From NCBI RefSeq assembly GCF_037138995.1, contig NZ_JBAXHI010000012.1:1-64000 (forward strand): a stretch of DNA of 64,000 nucleotides. The letters are read 5' to 3'. Positions 42,901 through 51,893 of this stretch are shown in pieces. Both the position numbers and the translations under genes were made by a program. Under the pieces are notes generated by a model. It saw nothing but the letters and a program-made list of their open reading frames with translations. It searched no databases and was not told the origin of the DNA. The number at the start of each line of letters is the position of its first letter. Position 1 is the stretch's first letter. This DNA is from Chlorohelix sp037138995 (GTDB lineage Bacteria; Chloroflexota; Chloroflexia; Chloroheliales; Chloroheliaceae).

Positions 42901-43337
42901 TCCTCTGCATCACGCCGTCCGTGTTCTTATCTCTTTCTCTCTGTTAAAGTCTGTTCTTGTTTTCTGACTTAACAAATTACTACTATGATTTAGCAAAAAA
43001 TCTGCTCAGTTTTTGTCCGAACATTGTTTGAATATTTTGCCTGTGCCATTATACACATTATTTAATATGTCAACAAGGGGCATAGCGAAAAGGTTCAGGG
43101 AAAATGCGTCTGGAAATAGATGCACTCTCTAATGACTTTACTCTGAGCCTACACTTGCTGTATCTCTTTGCAAGAAGTTTGAACTAAAAGCATAATCCCT
43201 GATTATCGAAAAACTCGTTGGAAATTGCTGTAATTTTTTGCTATAAGTTTGCGTTTCTAAAAATAGGAACAACAAAAGCAATTATTAATCTCTTCCGCCT
43301 ATCAATGTTTGTCAATCAAAAAACAGGAGCGGGTACA
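42901..43337. other. Intergenic region before the A2M gene
   Basis: No gene recognised. A promoter-like TTGAAT-16-TATACA lies near 43029-43056 on the plus strand. The frame of the macroglobulin extends upstream to 43218 but without a ribosome site or signal peptide. Confidence 0.35.
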
Positions 43338-46300
43338 ATGATAAACAACAAAGATTTCAGCCGCAGACACTTTATAAGAATAGCCGGTATCGTAACAGGG
43401 TCGGCAGCTTTAGGGGCATTGGCAGCATGCAGCGACAATACCAGCAGCCCTACAGCCGGGATAACCCCGATTATTTCAACCTCCAAGCCTACAGTTTTAC
43501 CGGTGGGCAATCCCATTGATAGTTACATGGCTTTAGCTCCCAGCACGATGCGGGCAGGACAGGTCGAAAAAGTTTCCGTTTCGCTGTTCAGCGGGGCAGC
43601 GTTGGGAACTGATACCGTAAAAGTGGATTTGCTACTAAATGGGCAGAGCAAATCCAATGTAACAGGTGTTATACAGGGGCGGGGTGATTTGGCTTTAAAT
43701 CTACCTACGTTAAGCGAGGGTACTTATACCCTCCAACTTGCTACGTCCAATTTTCAAGCGCAAACTCAGGTAAAAGTGGAAAGCGGCACGCTGGTTTTTC
43801 TGGAAACCGACAAGCCCATCTACAAACCGGGACAAACGGTGCATATCCGCGCCATAACGCTTGACCCACGCCTGATACCGATAAGCGAACAAATCACAAT
43901 CGAGGTACAGGACGCGAAGGGTATAAAAATCTTCAAGAAAAACCTACAGACCGATGAGTATGGCATGGCAACCGCCGATTTGCCGCTCTCCAGTGAGCCG
44001 AATCTCGGCACATGGAAAATTTCAGGAGTCATAGGCAAAAAACGCACGCAACTGGACATCCGAATCGAAAAATACGTGCTGCCCAAATATGAAATCACTA
44101 CCCAATTTACCAAAGGTTGGGCGCTAGTAAACGAGTCTATCAAAGGCACAATCAAAGCGGAATACAGCTACGGTAAAGCGGTGCAAGGCGAGGCGGAAAT
44201 ACACGCCTTCAAATATACCGGAACTTGGCAGGAATTTTCCACCGTTACCAGAACCATCAACGGACAAGTGGATTTTGAACTACCCGCTGTAAATTACGTG
44301 GTGGGAGTGCCGGGAGCAGGTGGGCAAGGAAATGTGCGCCTTGAAGTGACAGTGCGAGAGAAAGACACGGGCTATGAGGAAAAAACCACCGAGTTGCTAA
44401 CCATGGCTTCTGCGCCGATAACCTTAAAGGCGATACCAGAAAGCGTAATTTTCAAACCTGCGTTGCCCTTGTCGCTATTGTTGGTGGCGCAAACACCAGA
44501 TAAAAGCCCGGCAGACGCACAGGTGACGGTTGAAGTGATATATACCAAAGCTGATTACAGCTCCAGTCGCGAAACCCGGCAAGCGGAAGTCAAGCAGGGA
44601 ACAGGCTCAGTGAAGGTTAATCCGCCCGGTGATGCGATTTCACTCACGATTTCAGCTTCCAGCAATACCAATTCGGGTAAAGCCTATACCTCCCTCACCA
44701 TGCAAGCCGGCTACTCGCCTTCAGGTAATTTTATCAGCTTGCAACAAGTCAGCAAGGGTGGGCTAAAAGTGGGCGATACTGCCAGTTTCAAGGTAAACGC
44801 TACCAAACAAGCAAGCGGCTTCTACTACGAGATAATGGCACACGGCACGCTAATCTTTTCCGACTATTCCGCATCACCCGACCTAGCGTTCACAGTTACG
44901 CCCCAGATGACACCGCAAGCGCGTTTGCTGGTTTATCAAATTATGCCCAACGCCGAAATAGCTGCCGATTATCTGCCCTTCTCGGTTGAAGCGAGCTATA
45001 CCCACAAGGTCGAAGCCAAATTTGATAAAGAAGAAGTAGAGCCGGGGCAAGAGGTTAATTTAAGCCTGAAAACGGAGGGAGCGGCAAAGGTGGGCGTGGC
45101 AATAGTTGACCGCTCGGTCTTTATTTTGGCGGAAAATCGGCTAAATCTGCAACAGGTCTTTGATGAATTGGAAAAATTGTATCAAAAACCGCAGATTGAG
45201 TTGCACGACGCGCAACCTGTAGCTGGAAACGTAATGCCCGGTGGTAGCGGAAAGATGGACACATTGAGCAGCAAAGAAATGTTCGCCAACGCAGGGGTAG
45301 TGGTACTGACCAACAAAAACGTACCGCAAGGCAAGAGCTATCAGCAACAGGTCTTTGCGGAAGCGGGTGGAGGAGTAGCAAGAGGCATACCTCCTGCCGC
45401 CGCCGCTACTGCTGCTACCACCGCCGCCGCTCAAAATTCAGCAGCCGATGCCAGCAAAGCAGCCGATCAGGTTGGCACGTTGGCAGAAGTGCAAAGGGTT
45501 CGGCAGTTCTTCCCCGAAACGTGGCTTTGGGAAGATTTCAAAACAGGGGCGGACGGTACCGCCAGCAAGAAATTACAAGCGCCGGATAGTATCACCACAT
45601 GGATGCTGCACGCGGTGGCGCTCTCTCCCAAACTGGGCATGGGCATGGCTGAAGCACAATTAAAAGTGCTACAACCTTTCTTTGTAACGGTTGACTTGGT
45701 GTATTCCGCTATCCGGGGCGAGCAATTCCCGGTTAAAGTGGCGCTCTACAATTACACAGCGCAAGAGGAACAATTCACGGTTGAGCTAAATCCTGAAAGC
45801 TGGTTCGAGTTACTAGATCAGAATTCCAAAACAGTTAAAGTGGGCGCAAACGGCACAGGTGGGGTATCTTTCACCATAAAGGCAAAAGAGCTAGGCACGA
45901 AGCAGTTAAAAATCACGGCACGTTCGCGCAACCGAGCGGACGCAGTAATCAAAGAATTGCTGATTGAGCCGGAAGGCGTAGCGCGGGAATTGATAGAAAA
46001 CTATGTGGTGACCACGGGCAAGAACCTACAACTGGATATGAGCGTCCCGGCAGGGATTGTAGCAGGTTCAGCGCGGGCTTATCTGGCAGTAACGGGCAAC
46101 TACCTGACACAAACAATCGAGGGCTTGGAAAATCTGTTGCGTATGCCCTACGGCTGCGGTGAGCAAAACATGATTCTATTCGCGCCAAACGTTTTTGTAG
46201 CGCGTTACCTGAAAGAAACCGAGCAGATAAAGCCCGAATTGCAGGCGAAAGCGGAAAGCCTCATGATAACAGGCTACCAACGCGAACTAACCTACCAACG

Positions 46301-47600
46301 CACCGATGGCAGTTTTTCCGCTTTCGGCAATAGCGATAAAATCGGCAGCTTGTGGCTTTCAGCTTTTGTACTGAAAACGCTGTCTATCGCTAAAAATTTT
46401 ATCTACATAGATGATAACGTTTTGAATGTAACTCGTAGCTGGCTACTCAAGCAGCAAAAAGCAGATGGTTCTTTCGAACCGGTGGGTTTCTTGCACCATC
46501 AGGATTTGCTAGGCGGATTAAAAGGCAATCAAGCATTAACGGCTTACCTAGCGGTGGCGTTGCAGGAGTCGGGCGATAAAACCGGAGCGGGCAAAGCTAT
46601 TGCCTATCTGGAGAAGAATCTAGAGGGTATGAGCGACCCCTATACGCTGGCTTTGACTTCTTATGCGCTGGAACTAGCAAAAAGTGGGCAAGCAGTCAAA
46701 GCCTTCGAGATGCTGGTCAAGTTGGCGAAACAGGACGAAAACGGTTTGTATTGGGGTGAATCAGCGCAGATTCCTGTAAACCCGCAACCGAACGTTAATC
46801 GCTATAACCCACCAAACCGCAGCGCCACCATCGAAACTACCGGTTACGCACTGCTGGCGCTTGTAGCGCATGGCAACCGGGTAACGGCAGCACAAGCAGC
46901 GCGTTGGCTAGTCTCAAAGCGCAATTCTTACGGCGGTTGGGATTCGACTCAAGATACGGTGGTAGGCTTGCAAGCATTATCACAATATGTGGCAGGCAGC
47001 AAAACGGATGTTGACGCTACCCTTACGTTCCGCAACGGGAATTGGCAAAAAGAGGTTCGGGTCAATACAGACAACGCCGATGTATTGCAAACTATTGAGG
47101 CGCAGTTGGGCGATACAATGACTGTAGAGATAGCAGGACGGGGGCAAGCAATTTTGCAAACGGTACGACGCTTCAACGTACCGGAGGCTGAACGCAAGGA
47201 GCAATCCACTTTCCAGTTAAGCGTGGATTATGGCGCATCACAGATAGAATTGAGCAATCAGCTTAATGTAAAGGCGACAGTGCAATTCACGCCACCCGAA
47301 CCTATCAAGGCGGGAATGGTAGTGCTGGATGTGGCTTTACCCACAGGCTTTGCGCCTGTTACCGATACGTTGGTAGCGCTATCGAAACAACAGCCCAAAA
47401 TCAAACGCTACGATGTGGCAGGGCGTAAGGTGATTCTGTACATCGAGGATATGTCTCCAAACGAGACTCTAACCTTCGAGTTCAAGGCGGTGGCGCTCTA
47501 TCCAATCAAAGCGCAAGCGGTTACTTCACAGGCGTATTCTTATTACCGCCCCGATTGGAAAGGCGAGTCGCTGGGAGGCGCAATTGTAGTCAACGGTTAG
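43338..47600 (+). CDS. Alpha-2-macroglobulin family thioester lipoprotein, animal-like
   Basis: 1420 residues. The start at 43338 has AGGAG eight bases ahead and gives a Tat lipoprotein signal (SRRHFIRIAG ... LAAC), so it is exported folded and lipid-anchored. MG domains begin around residue 155 (LETDKPIYKPGQTVHIRAIT). An Ala/Thr-rich bait-like segment lies near residues 680-715. The A2M family domain continues as ITTWMLHAVALSPKLGMGMA. The thioester is YGCGEQNM (Cys940-Gln943). HHQDLLGGLKGNQALTAYL supplies a His (1054) placed like complement C3's catalytic His. GGWDSTQDTVVGLQALSQY and a C-terminal receptor-binding-like domain follow. It should trap proteases or covalently tag targets. No penicillin-binding protein gene (the usual bacterial partner) is adjacent. 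Confidence 0.92.
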   Translation: MINNKDFSRRHFIRIAGIVTGSAALGALAACSDNTSSPTAGITPIISTSKPTVLPVGNPIDSYMALAPSTMRAGQVEKVSVSLFSGAALGTDTVKVDLLLNGQSKSNVTGVIQGRGDLALNLPTLSEGTYTLQLATSNFQAQTQVKVESGTLVFLETDKPIYKPGQTVHIRAITLDPRLIPISEQITIEVQDAKGIKIFKKNLQTDEYGMATADLPLSSEPNLGTWKISGVIGKKRTQLDIRIEKYVLPKYEITTQFTKGWALVNESIKGTIKAEYSYGKAVQGEAEIHAFKYTGTWQEFSTVTRTINGQVDFELPAVNYVVGVPGAGGQGNVRLEVTVREKDTGYEEKTTELLTMASAPITLKAIPESVIFKPALPLSLLLVAQTPDKSPADAQVTVEVIYTKADYSSSRETRQAEVKQGTGSVKVNPPGDAISLTISASSNTNSGKAYTSLTMQAGYSPSGNFISLQQVSKGGLKVGDTASFKVNATKQASGFYYEIMAHGTLIFSDYSASPDLAFTVTPQMTPQARLLVYQIMPNAEIAADYLPFSVEASYTHKVEAKFDKEEVEPGQEVNLSLKTEGAAKVGVAIVDRSVFILAENRLNLQQVFDELEKLYQKPQIELHDAQPVAGNVMPGGSGKMDTLSSKEMFANAGVVVLTNKNVPQGKSYQQQVFAEAGGGVARGIPPAAAATAATTAAAQNSAADASKAADQVGTLAEVQRVRQFFPETWLWEDFKTGADGTASKKLQAPDSITTWMLHAVALSPKLGMGMAEAQLKVLQPFFVTVDLVYSAIRGEQFPVKVALYNYTAQEEQFTVELNPESWFELLDQNSKTVKVGANGTGGVSFTIKAKELGTKQLKITARSRNRADAVIKELLIEPEGVARELIENYVVTTGKNLQLDMSVPAGIVAGSARAYLAVTGNYLTQTIEGLENLLRMPYGCGEQNMILFAPNVFVARYLKETEQIKPELQAKAESLMITGYQRELTYQRTDGSFSAFGNSDKIGSLWLSAFVLKTLSIAKNFIYIDDNVLNVTRSWLLKQQKADGSFEPVGFLHHQDLLGGLKGNQALTAYLAVALQESGDKTGAGKAIAYLEKNLEGMSDPYTLALTSYALELAKSGQAVKAFEMLVKLAKQDENGLYWGESAQIPVNPQPNVNRYNPPNRSATIETTGYALLALVAHGNRVTAAQAARWLVSKRNSYGGWDSTQDTVVGLQALSQYVAGSKTDVDATLTFRNGNWQKEVRVNTDNADVLQTIEAQLGDTMTVEIAGRGQAILQTVRRFNVPEAERKEQSTFQLSVDYGASQIELSNQLNVKATVQFTPPEPIKAGMVVLDVALPTGFAPVTDTLVALSKQQPKIKRYDVAGRKVILYIEDMSPNETLTFEFKAVALYPIKAQAVTSQAYSYYRPDWKGESLGGAIVVNG

Positions 47601-47624
47601 AGAACATGGGTTAATAATTTCTCA

Positions 47625-47658
47625 AGCGTGGGGAGTAATCCTCACGCTCTTTTTTTTG
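47625..47658 (+). terminator. Terminator of the A2M gene
   Basis: 10-bp stem with one G-T pair (AGCGTGGGGA/TCCTCACGCT, 47625-47634 with 47639-47648), followed by CTTTTTTTT. Confidence 0.88.
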
Positions 47659-47884
47659 GAAAAGGGTCTTGCCAGCACGAAAAATAAGGTGTTCTAAACA
47701 GTACCCAACCAAAAACTAGCATTTTTTATTTTACCCCTTGACTACAACCGGACTAAGCTATATACTACATCCGGCTAACCATACTTTGTGTGATTACGCC
47801 AATTAGAAACAAATTTACTGTAGCGAGCTTATTCCTATAATAGATGTTAGTGATATGCCTCTATAACGTTGGTTATATAATATT

Positions 47885-48202
47885 ATGCGCGAATTAGTCA
47901 AACAATTTAATTATGCCTCACAACAATTCCGTCTGCTGATGGATAATGCCGGGAACGGTGGCATTCCCAAACTACGCCGCGTCCACGCTTACGAGGAGGC
48001 TTTCGCGCACCTCGTCAAATGCCATGAAATTTATGAGCTACTGCGGATGCAAGCGGGAGAAAACGAATTAGCGCTTATGCACCGCACCCTTAATGAGAAT
48101 TTCAAGCTCTATACCGATGGTTGGGGCAGGGTCAAGCGAGTGGTGCAAGAATCGCGGCAGGCGCGTCATGAGCGCAAGCGTGAAGAAAGCTTTGATTATT
48201 AA
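47885..48202 (+). CDS. Small helical protein, unknown
   Basis: 105 residues, helical with many Arg/Glu/Lys. It starts MRELVKQFNYASQQF and ends in a basic RHERKREESFDY. The middle HAYEEAFAHLVKCHEIYELL looks TPR-like. No family recognised. Its stop codon overlaps the stop of the convergent sensor gene by four bases (TTAA). Confidence 0.6.
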   Translation: MRELVKQFNYASQQFRLLMDNAGNGGIPKLRRVHAYEEAFAHLVKCHEIYELLRMQAGENELALMHRTLNENFKLYTDGWGRVKRVVQESRQARHERKREESFDY

Positions 48203-49509
48203 CCGGGCTCTTTCAGGTTTTTCTCTTCCTTCATATCCTTGTAAACCAAATCAACAATGTCAGGGTACAATTTCTTCATACAGTTGGGACAGATACCATG
48301 ACTGAACCGCATATCCGAATTATCTTCAAGGTAAGTCTCAACCTGATGCCAATAACCTCGGTCATCCCTGATATTCTTGCAACTAGCACAAATGGGCAAC
48401 AAACCTGAAAGCAACTTTATCTGCTCCAATGCCTCGCGTAATTCGGCAATGAGATGCTCACGCTCATGCTCAATTTGTACCCGCTGGGATATATCACGCA
48501 TAACAATTAAGCTGCCATTTGTTGCAGCGCCTTTATCGCGAATCATCGTCACATTAACATCGTAGTAACTGAGTAAATCATTCTTACTAAGCTGTAGTTC
48601 ACCTTTTATATCTGCCTTAGACATTAAATAATTGAGAAGTTCAGGGTTGTTTGAAAGAGCAATATCAACGCTTTGACCAAGTAATTTTTGTTTGGACTGA
48701 CCCACAATTTGTTGTGCAGTTTGATTAAGGTCAACTATGCGTCCTAAGCGGTCAAGCACAAGCCAAGAATCCTGTAGCACATCTACCAGCATGCTACGCG
48801 CTACCGGCAAGAGGTCGAGAAACTGGTAACGATAATAGCTTACTACAATCAGTAGGGTGGTAAAACTCAAACCAACGGCAGATAGATTAAGATTTGGAAT
48901 AGGGGAAAAACCGAACACATAGAAAACATTTATTACCAGTGGGATAAATGCGCCGATCAATAAGAATATTATCTGACTACGATAGGGCCCGGAAGCTGAT
49001 AATAGAGTGTTAATCAATAAACCAATAATACCAAAGCTAAAGATATAAAGTATGGGCATTTGAACAAAGTAATACCAGAAGCCGTAATTGTTTTGTAAAA
49101 TTGGGATTGAGGTAGTGGTAATATCCAGTAAAGGTTGCTTGCGAAACAAATGGTGTAGAGGGTCAGTCCAGATAACAAACTGGCTGATTACCGGATACAA
49201 TACCAGCGGTATAACAAAGCGACGCACTTTCTCGAAATAGCCCAGATAACTCAGAATCAGACCTACCCAAATTATTGGTAGTAAATCTATACCGATAAAT
49301 TGCAGGTTAGCAAGGGCAATTTTGGTATCTAAAGTGGTAGCAGCTATTTCAAATATAAAACCTACAATCCAAACCTCAAGGCAGGCGATAAAAGCCAGCA
49401 TCAACTTAACGGTAATATTGCGTCTTAACCGCCAAATCAAAAGCGCAACAATAAATATGGGTATTGCTGAGAAAATAAATGGTATTAAATAAGAAGTAAA
49501 TTGGAACAT
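48199..49509 (-). CDS. 7TM sensor with PAS domain and Cys-rich C-terminal module
   Basis: 436 residues. An N-terminal block of about seven membrane helices resembles the histidine-kinase N-terminal 7TM region. A PAS domain follows (LDRLGRIVDLNQTAQQIVGQ), then a coiled coil (EREHLIAELREALEQIKLLS). The C-terminal module is LLPICASCKNIRDDRGYWHQ ... HGICPNCMKKLYPDI, with two CxxC pairs likely binding zinc. There is no kinase, cyclase or EAL/GGDEF domain. This Cys module follows PAS or receiver domains in many bacterial signalling proteins and its role is not established. Confidence 0.78.
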   Translation of the reverse strand: MFQFTSYLIPFIFSAIPIFIVALLIWRLRRNITVKLMLAFIACLEVWIVGFIFEIAATTLDTKIALANLQFIGIDLLPIIWVGLILSYLGYFEKVRRFVIPLVLYPVISQFVIWTDPLHHLFRKQPLLDITTTSIPILQNNYGFWYYFVQMPILYIFSFGIIGLLINTLLSASGPYRSQIIFLLIGAFIPLVINVFYVFGFSPIPNLNLSAVGLSFTTLLIVVSYYRYQFLDLLPVARSMLVDVLQDSWLVLDRLGRIVDLNQTAQQIVGQSKQKLLGQSVDIALSNNPELLNYLMSKADIKGELQLSKNDLLSYYDVNVTMIRDKGAATNGSLIVMRDISQRVQIEHEREHLIAELREALEQIKLLSGLLPICASCKNIRDDRGYWHQVETYLEDNSDMRFSHGICPNCMKKLYPDIVDLVYKDMKEEKNLKEPG

Positions 49510-49650
49510 AATGTCACTTTTGAATCAAAAATCCTTATTTCCAAAAGTAAAAAACAGATGTAGCTAAATTCTCTTCAAAAGATTATAACCCGTACTCGCA
49601 GTTAATAACAGATACTAGTTTTTGCGAGCAACGGTTATTTTTTGTAAGAA

Positions 49651-51627
49651 TTAACCTGCTTTAGCTATATTTTGCCGATGGTTTTTTTCAAGGTGAACCA
49701 ACAAAACCGCTATATCTGCGGGATTCACTCCATTCAGCCGCGAAGCTTGCCCTAGAGTAGCAGGCTTAAATTGGACAAGACGCGCTCTTGCTTCGTTGCG
49801 TAACCCGACCACAACATTATAATCGAGGTCGTCAGGTAAAGGGCTATCTTCAAGGCGACGCATACGCCCCACTGCTTGTTCTTGCTTGTTAATATAGGTG
49901 GTGTACTTGGCTTCAATTTCAACCTGTTCGGCTACATCCGAGGTAGGTTGCTCATCAGGGAAAAGCACCGCAAAGGCACGAGTGCCAACGTCAGGACGGT
50001 GCAGATATTCAAAACCCCGTGTCTCGCCTGAAAGAGCAGGAAGCCCGGCAGCGGTAAGCATTGCATTACGCTCGGCGCTAGGTGTAAGACTAGTTTTTTC
50101 TAGCTTCTTGAGGTAATAAGCGATGCTATCTCGCTTATTTTCAACTGCTATATAGCGTTCTTTTGAAACTAACCCCATCTCATAGGCAAGTGGAGTCAGG
50201 CGCAAGTCGGCGTTATCAGTTCGCAATAACAAGCGATATTCGGCGCGACTAGTCATCAAGCGGTAAGGCTCTTTGATTTCTTTGGTAGTAAGGTCGTCAA
50301 TCATTACGCCGATATAAGCCTGCTCTCGCTTTAGAATAAAAGGTGGGCGACCTTGTACCCGTAACGCCGCGTTAATTCCCGCCACCATTCCTTGACCACC
50401 CGCTTCTTCATAACCGCTAGTGCCGTTGATTTGACCCGCTAGAAACAGGTTAGAAATGCGTTTGGTTTCCATGCTGGCGCGAATCTCAGTGCTTGGAACG
50501 GCATCATACTCAACCGCGTAACCGAAGCGCATAATTTCGGCTTTTTCCAAACCGGGGATTGAGTGAATCAAGTCAATCTGTACATCGGCTGGCAAACTGG
50601 TATTTGCGCCCTGCACATAGACCTCGTTAGTTACCCAACCCTCCGGTTCAAGGAACAGTTGGTGTGATTCCTTATCGGAGAAGCGGTTAACTTTATCCTC
50701 GATACTAGGACAGTAGCGAGGACCAACTCCCTCGATTACTCCGGTAAACATAGGGGCGCGATGGAAATTATTGCGAATGATTTCGTGAGTGCGCGAAGTG
50801 GTATGCACTAGATAGCAAGGCAACTGAGGTCGCCAACCGTCCAAGGTGGAATTTGGGAAAGCTTTGGGAATGGTGGGCGGTGGCATAAACTCTACCCGGT
50901 CATTTTCAGAGTAGGTAAAGCTGAAATAGAGTGGAACCGCGCTGCCACGTTGAACCATTGTTTTTGAAAAATCAATGGTGCGAGCATCAATACGTGGCGG
51001 AGTCCCGGTTTTCAAGCGATGTAGCGGAAAACCCAAATCAGCTAGATTATTGGAAATCTGGATGCTAGGCGGTTCCCCTGCACGTCCCGCACTGGCGATA
51101 TAAGCACCCATAATAATACGCCCTTTGAGAAAAGTGCCAGTGGTTAACACAACCGTCCGAGAATGATAGGTTAGCCCATTGGCGAATACTACGCCACAAA
51201 CTTGCAGATGCCCGGTTTGTTCATCGCGTTGAATGAGCAATTCTTCGACCTGAGCTTGGCGCAAAGTGAGATTAGGGGTATTTTCGATTGATTCTTTCAT
51301 AGCAAGCTGATAGAGCTTTTTATCAGCCTGCGCCCGCAAAGCCTGTACCGCTGGACCTTTTGAAGTGTTAAGCAAGCGAATCTGAATCAAGGTGCGATCA
51401 GTGTTACGCGCCATTTGACCGCCCATCGCGTCAATCTCACGTACAACATGTCCTTTCGCCGGACCGCCGATTGAGGGGTTACATGGCATAAGCGCTACAC
51501 TGTCGAGATTTAGCGTTACCAACATAGTCCGACAACCCATTCGAGCCGCCGCCAACGCTGCCTCACAACCTGAGTGTCCTGCGCCCACCACAATCACATC
51601 ATATTCGCCCGCATTTATATGTTCCAC
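49651..51627 (-). CDS. mnmG: tRNA uridine-5-carboxymethylaminomethyl modification enzyme MnmG
   Basis: 658 residues. FAD-binding start YDVIVVGAGHSGCEAALAAA, then MPCNPSIGGPAKGHVVREID, GTFLKGRIIMGAYIASAGRA, YCPSIEDKVNRF and DLTTKEIKEPYRLMTSRAEY. With MnmE it installs the cmnm5 group on U34 of certain tRNAs. Full length. MnmE (mnmE) and RsmG (rsmG), often its neighbours, are not in the window. Confidence 0.96.
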   Translation of the reverse strand: MEHINAGEYDVIVVGAGHSGCEAALAAARMGCRTMLVTLNLDSVALMPCNPSIGGPAKGHVVREIDAMGGQMARNTDRTLIQIRLLNTSKGPAVQALRAQADKKLYQLAMKESIENTPNLTLRQAQVEELLIQRDEQTGHLQVCGVVFANGLTYHSRTVVLTTGTFLKGRIIMGAYIASAGRAGEPPSIQISNNLADLGFPLHRLKTGTPPRIDARTIDFSKTMVQRGSAVPLYFSFTYSENDRVEFMPPPTIPKAFPNSTLDGWRPQLPCYLVHTTSRTHEIIRNNFHRAPMFTGVIEGVGPRYCPSIEDKVNRFSDKESHQLFLEPEGWVTNEVYVQGANTSLPADVQIDLIHSIPGLEKAEIMRFGYAVEYDAVPSTEIRASMETKRISNLFLAGQINGTSGYEEAGGQGMVAGINAALRVQGRPPFILKREQAYIGVMIDDLTTKEIKEPYRLMTSRAEYRLLLRTDNADLRLTPLAYEMGLVSKERYIAVENKRDSIAYYLKKLEKTSLTPSAERNAMLTAAGLPALSGETRGFEYLHRPDVGTRAFAVLFPDEQPTSDVAEQVEIEAKYTTYINKQEQAVGRMRRLEDSPLPDDLDYNVVVGLRNEARARLVQFKPATLGQASRLNGVNPADIAVLLVHLEKNHRQNIAKAG

Positions 51628-51893
51628 TTCTGGTACAACCTCAAGAATCTATATTAGGGAATTAACCCCGATGAATTTCTACTTATCCAATCGGATATTA
51701 TACCTTAAGCGAGGTTGGAATGAAATGGATTTTTCTGATATTCAGGGGAAATGCTTTTAGCTCAAACTTCTCGTATCGAGATGCAGCAAGTGTATCAATT
51801 TAAAATAACTTCAGGTTCACTGTAAGGCCATTAGAGGGGGCAGCTATTTTCAAACGCATTTTCCCTGTCTGATATTGAACAAGCATTGGTGAT

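Noticed and set aside
51800..51893. Possible extra coding segment after the histidine kinase
   Set aside because: A short protein-like frame exists downstream of the kinase stop, but it has no start signal and no recognisable homology, so it was left out.
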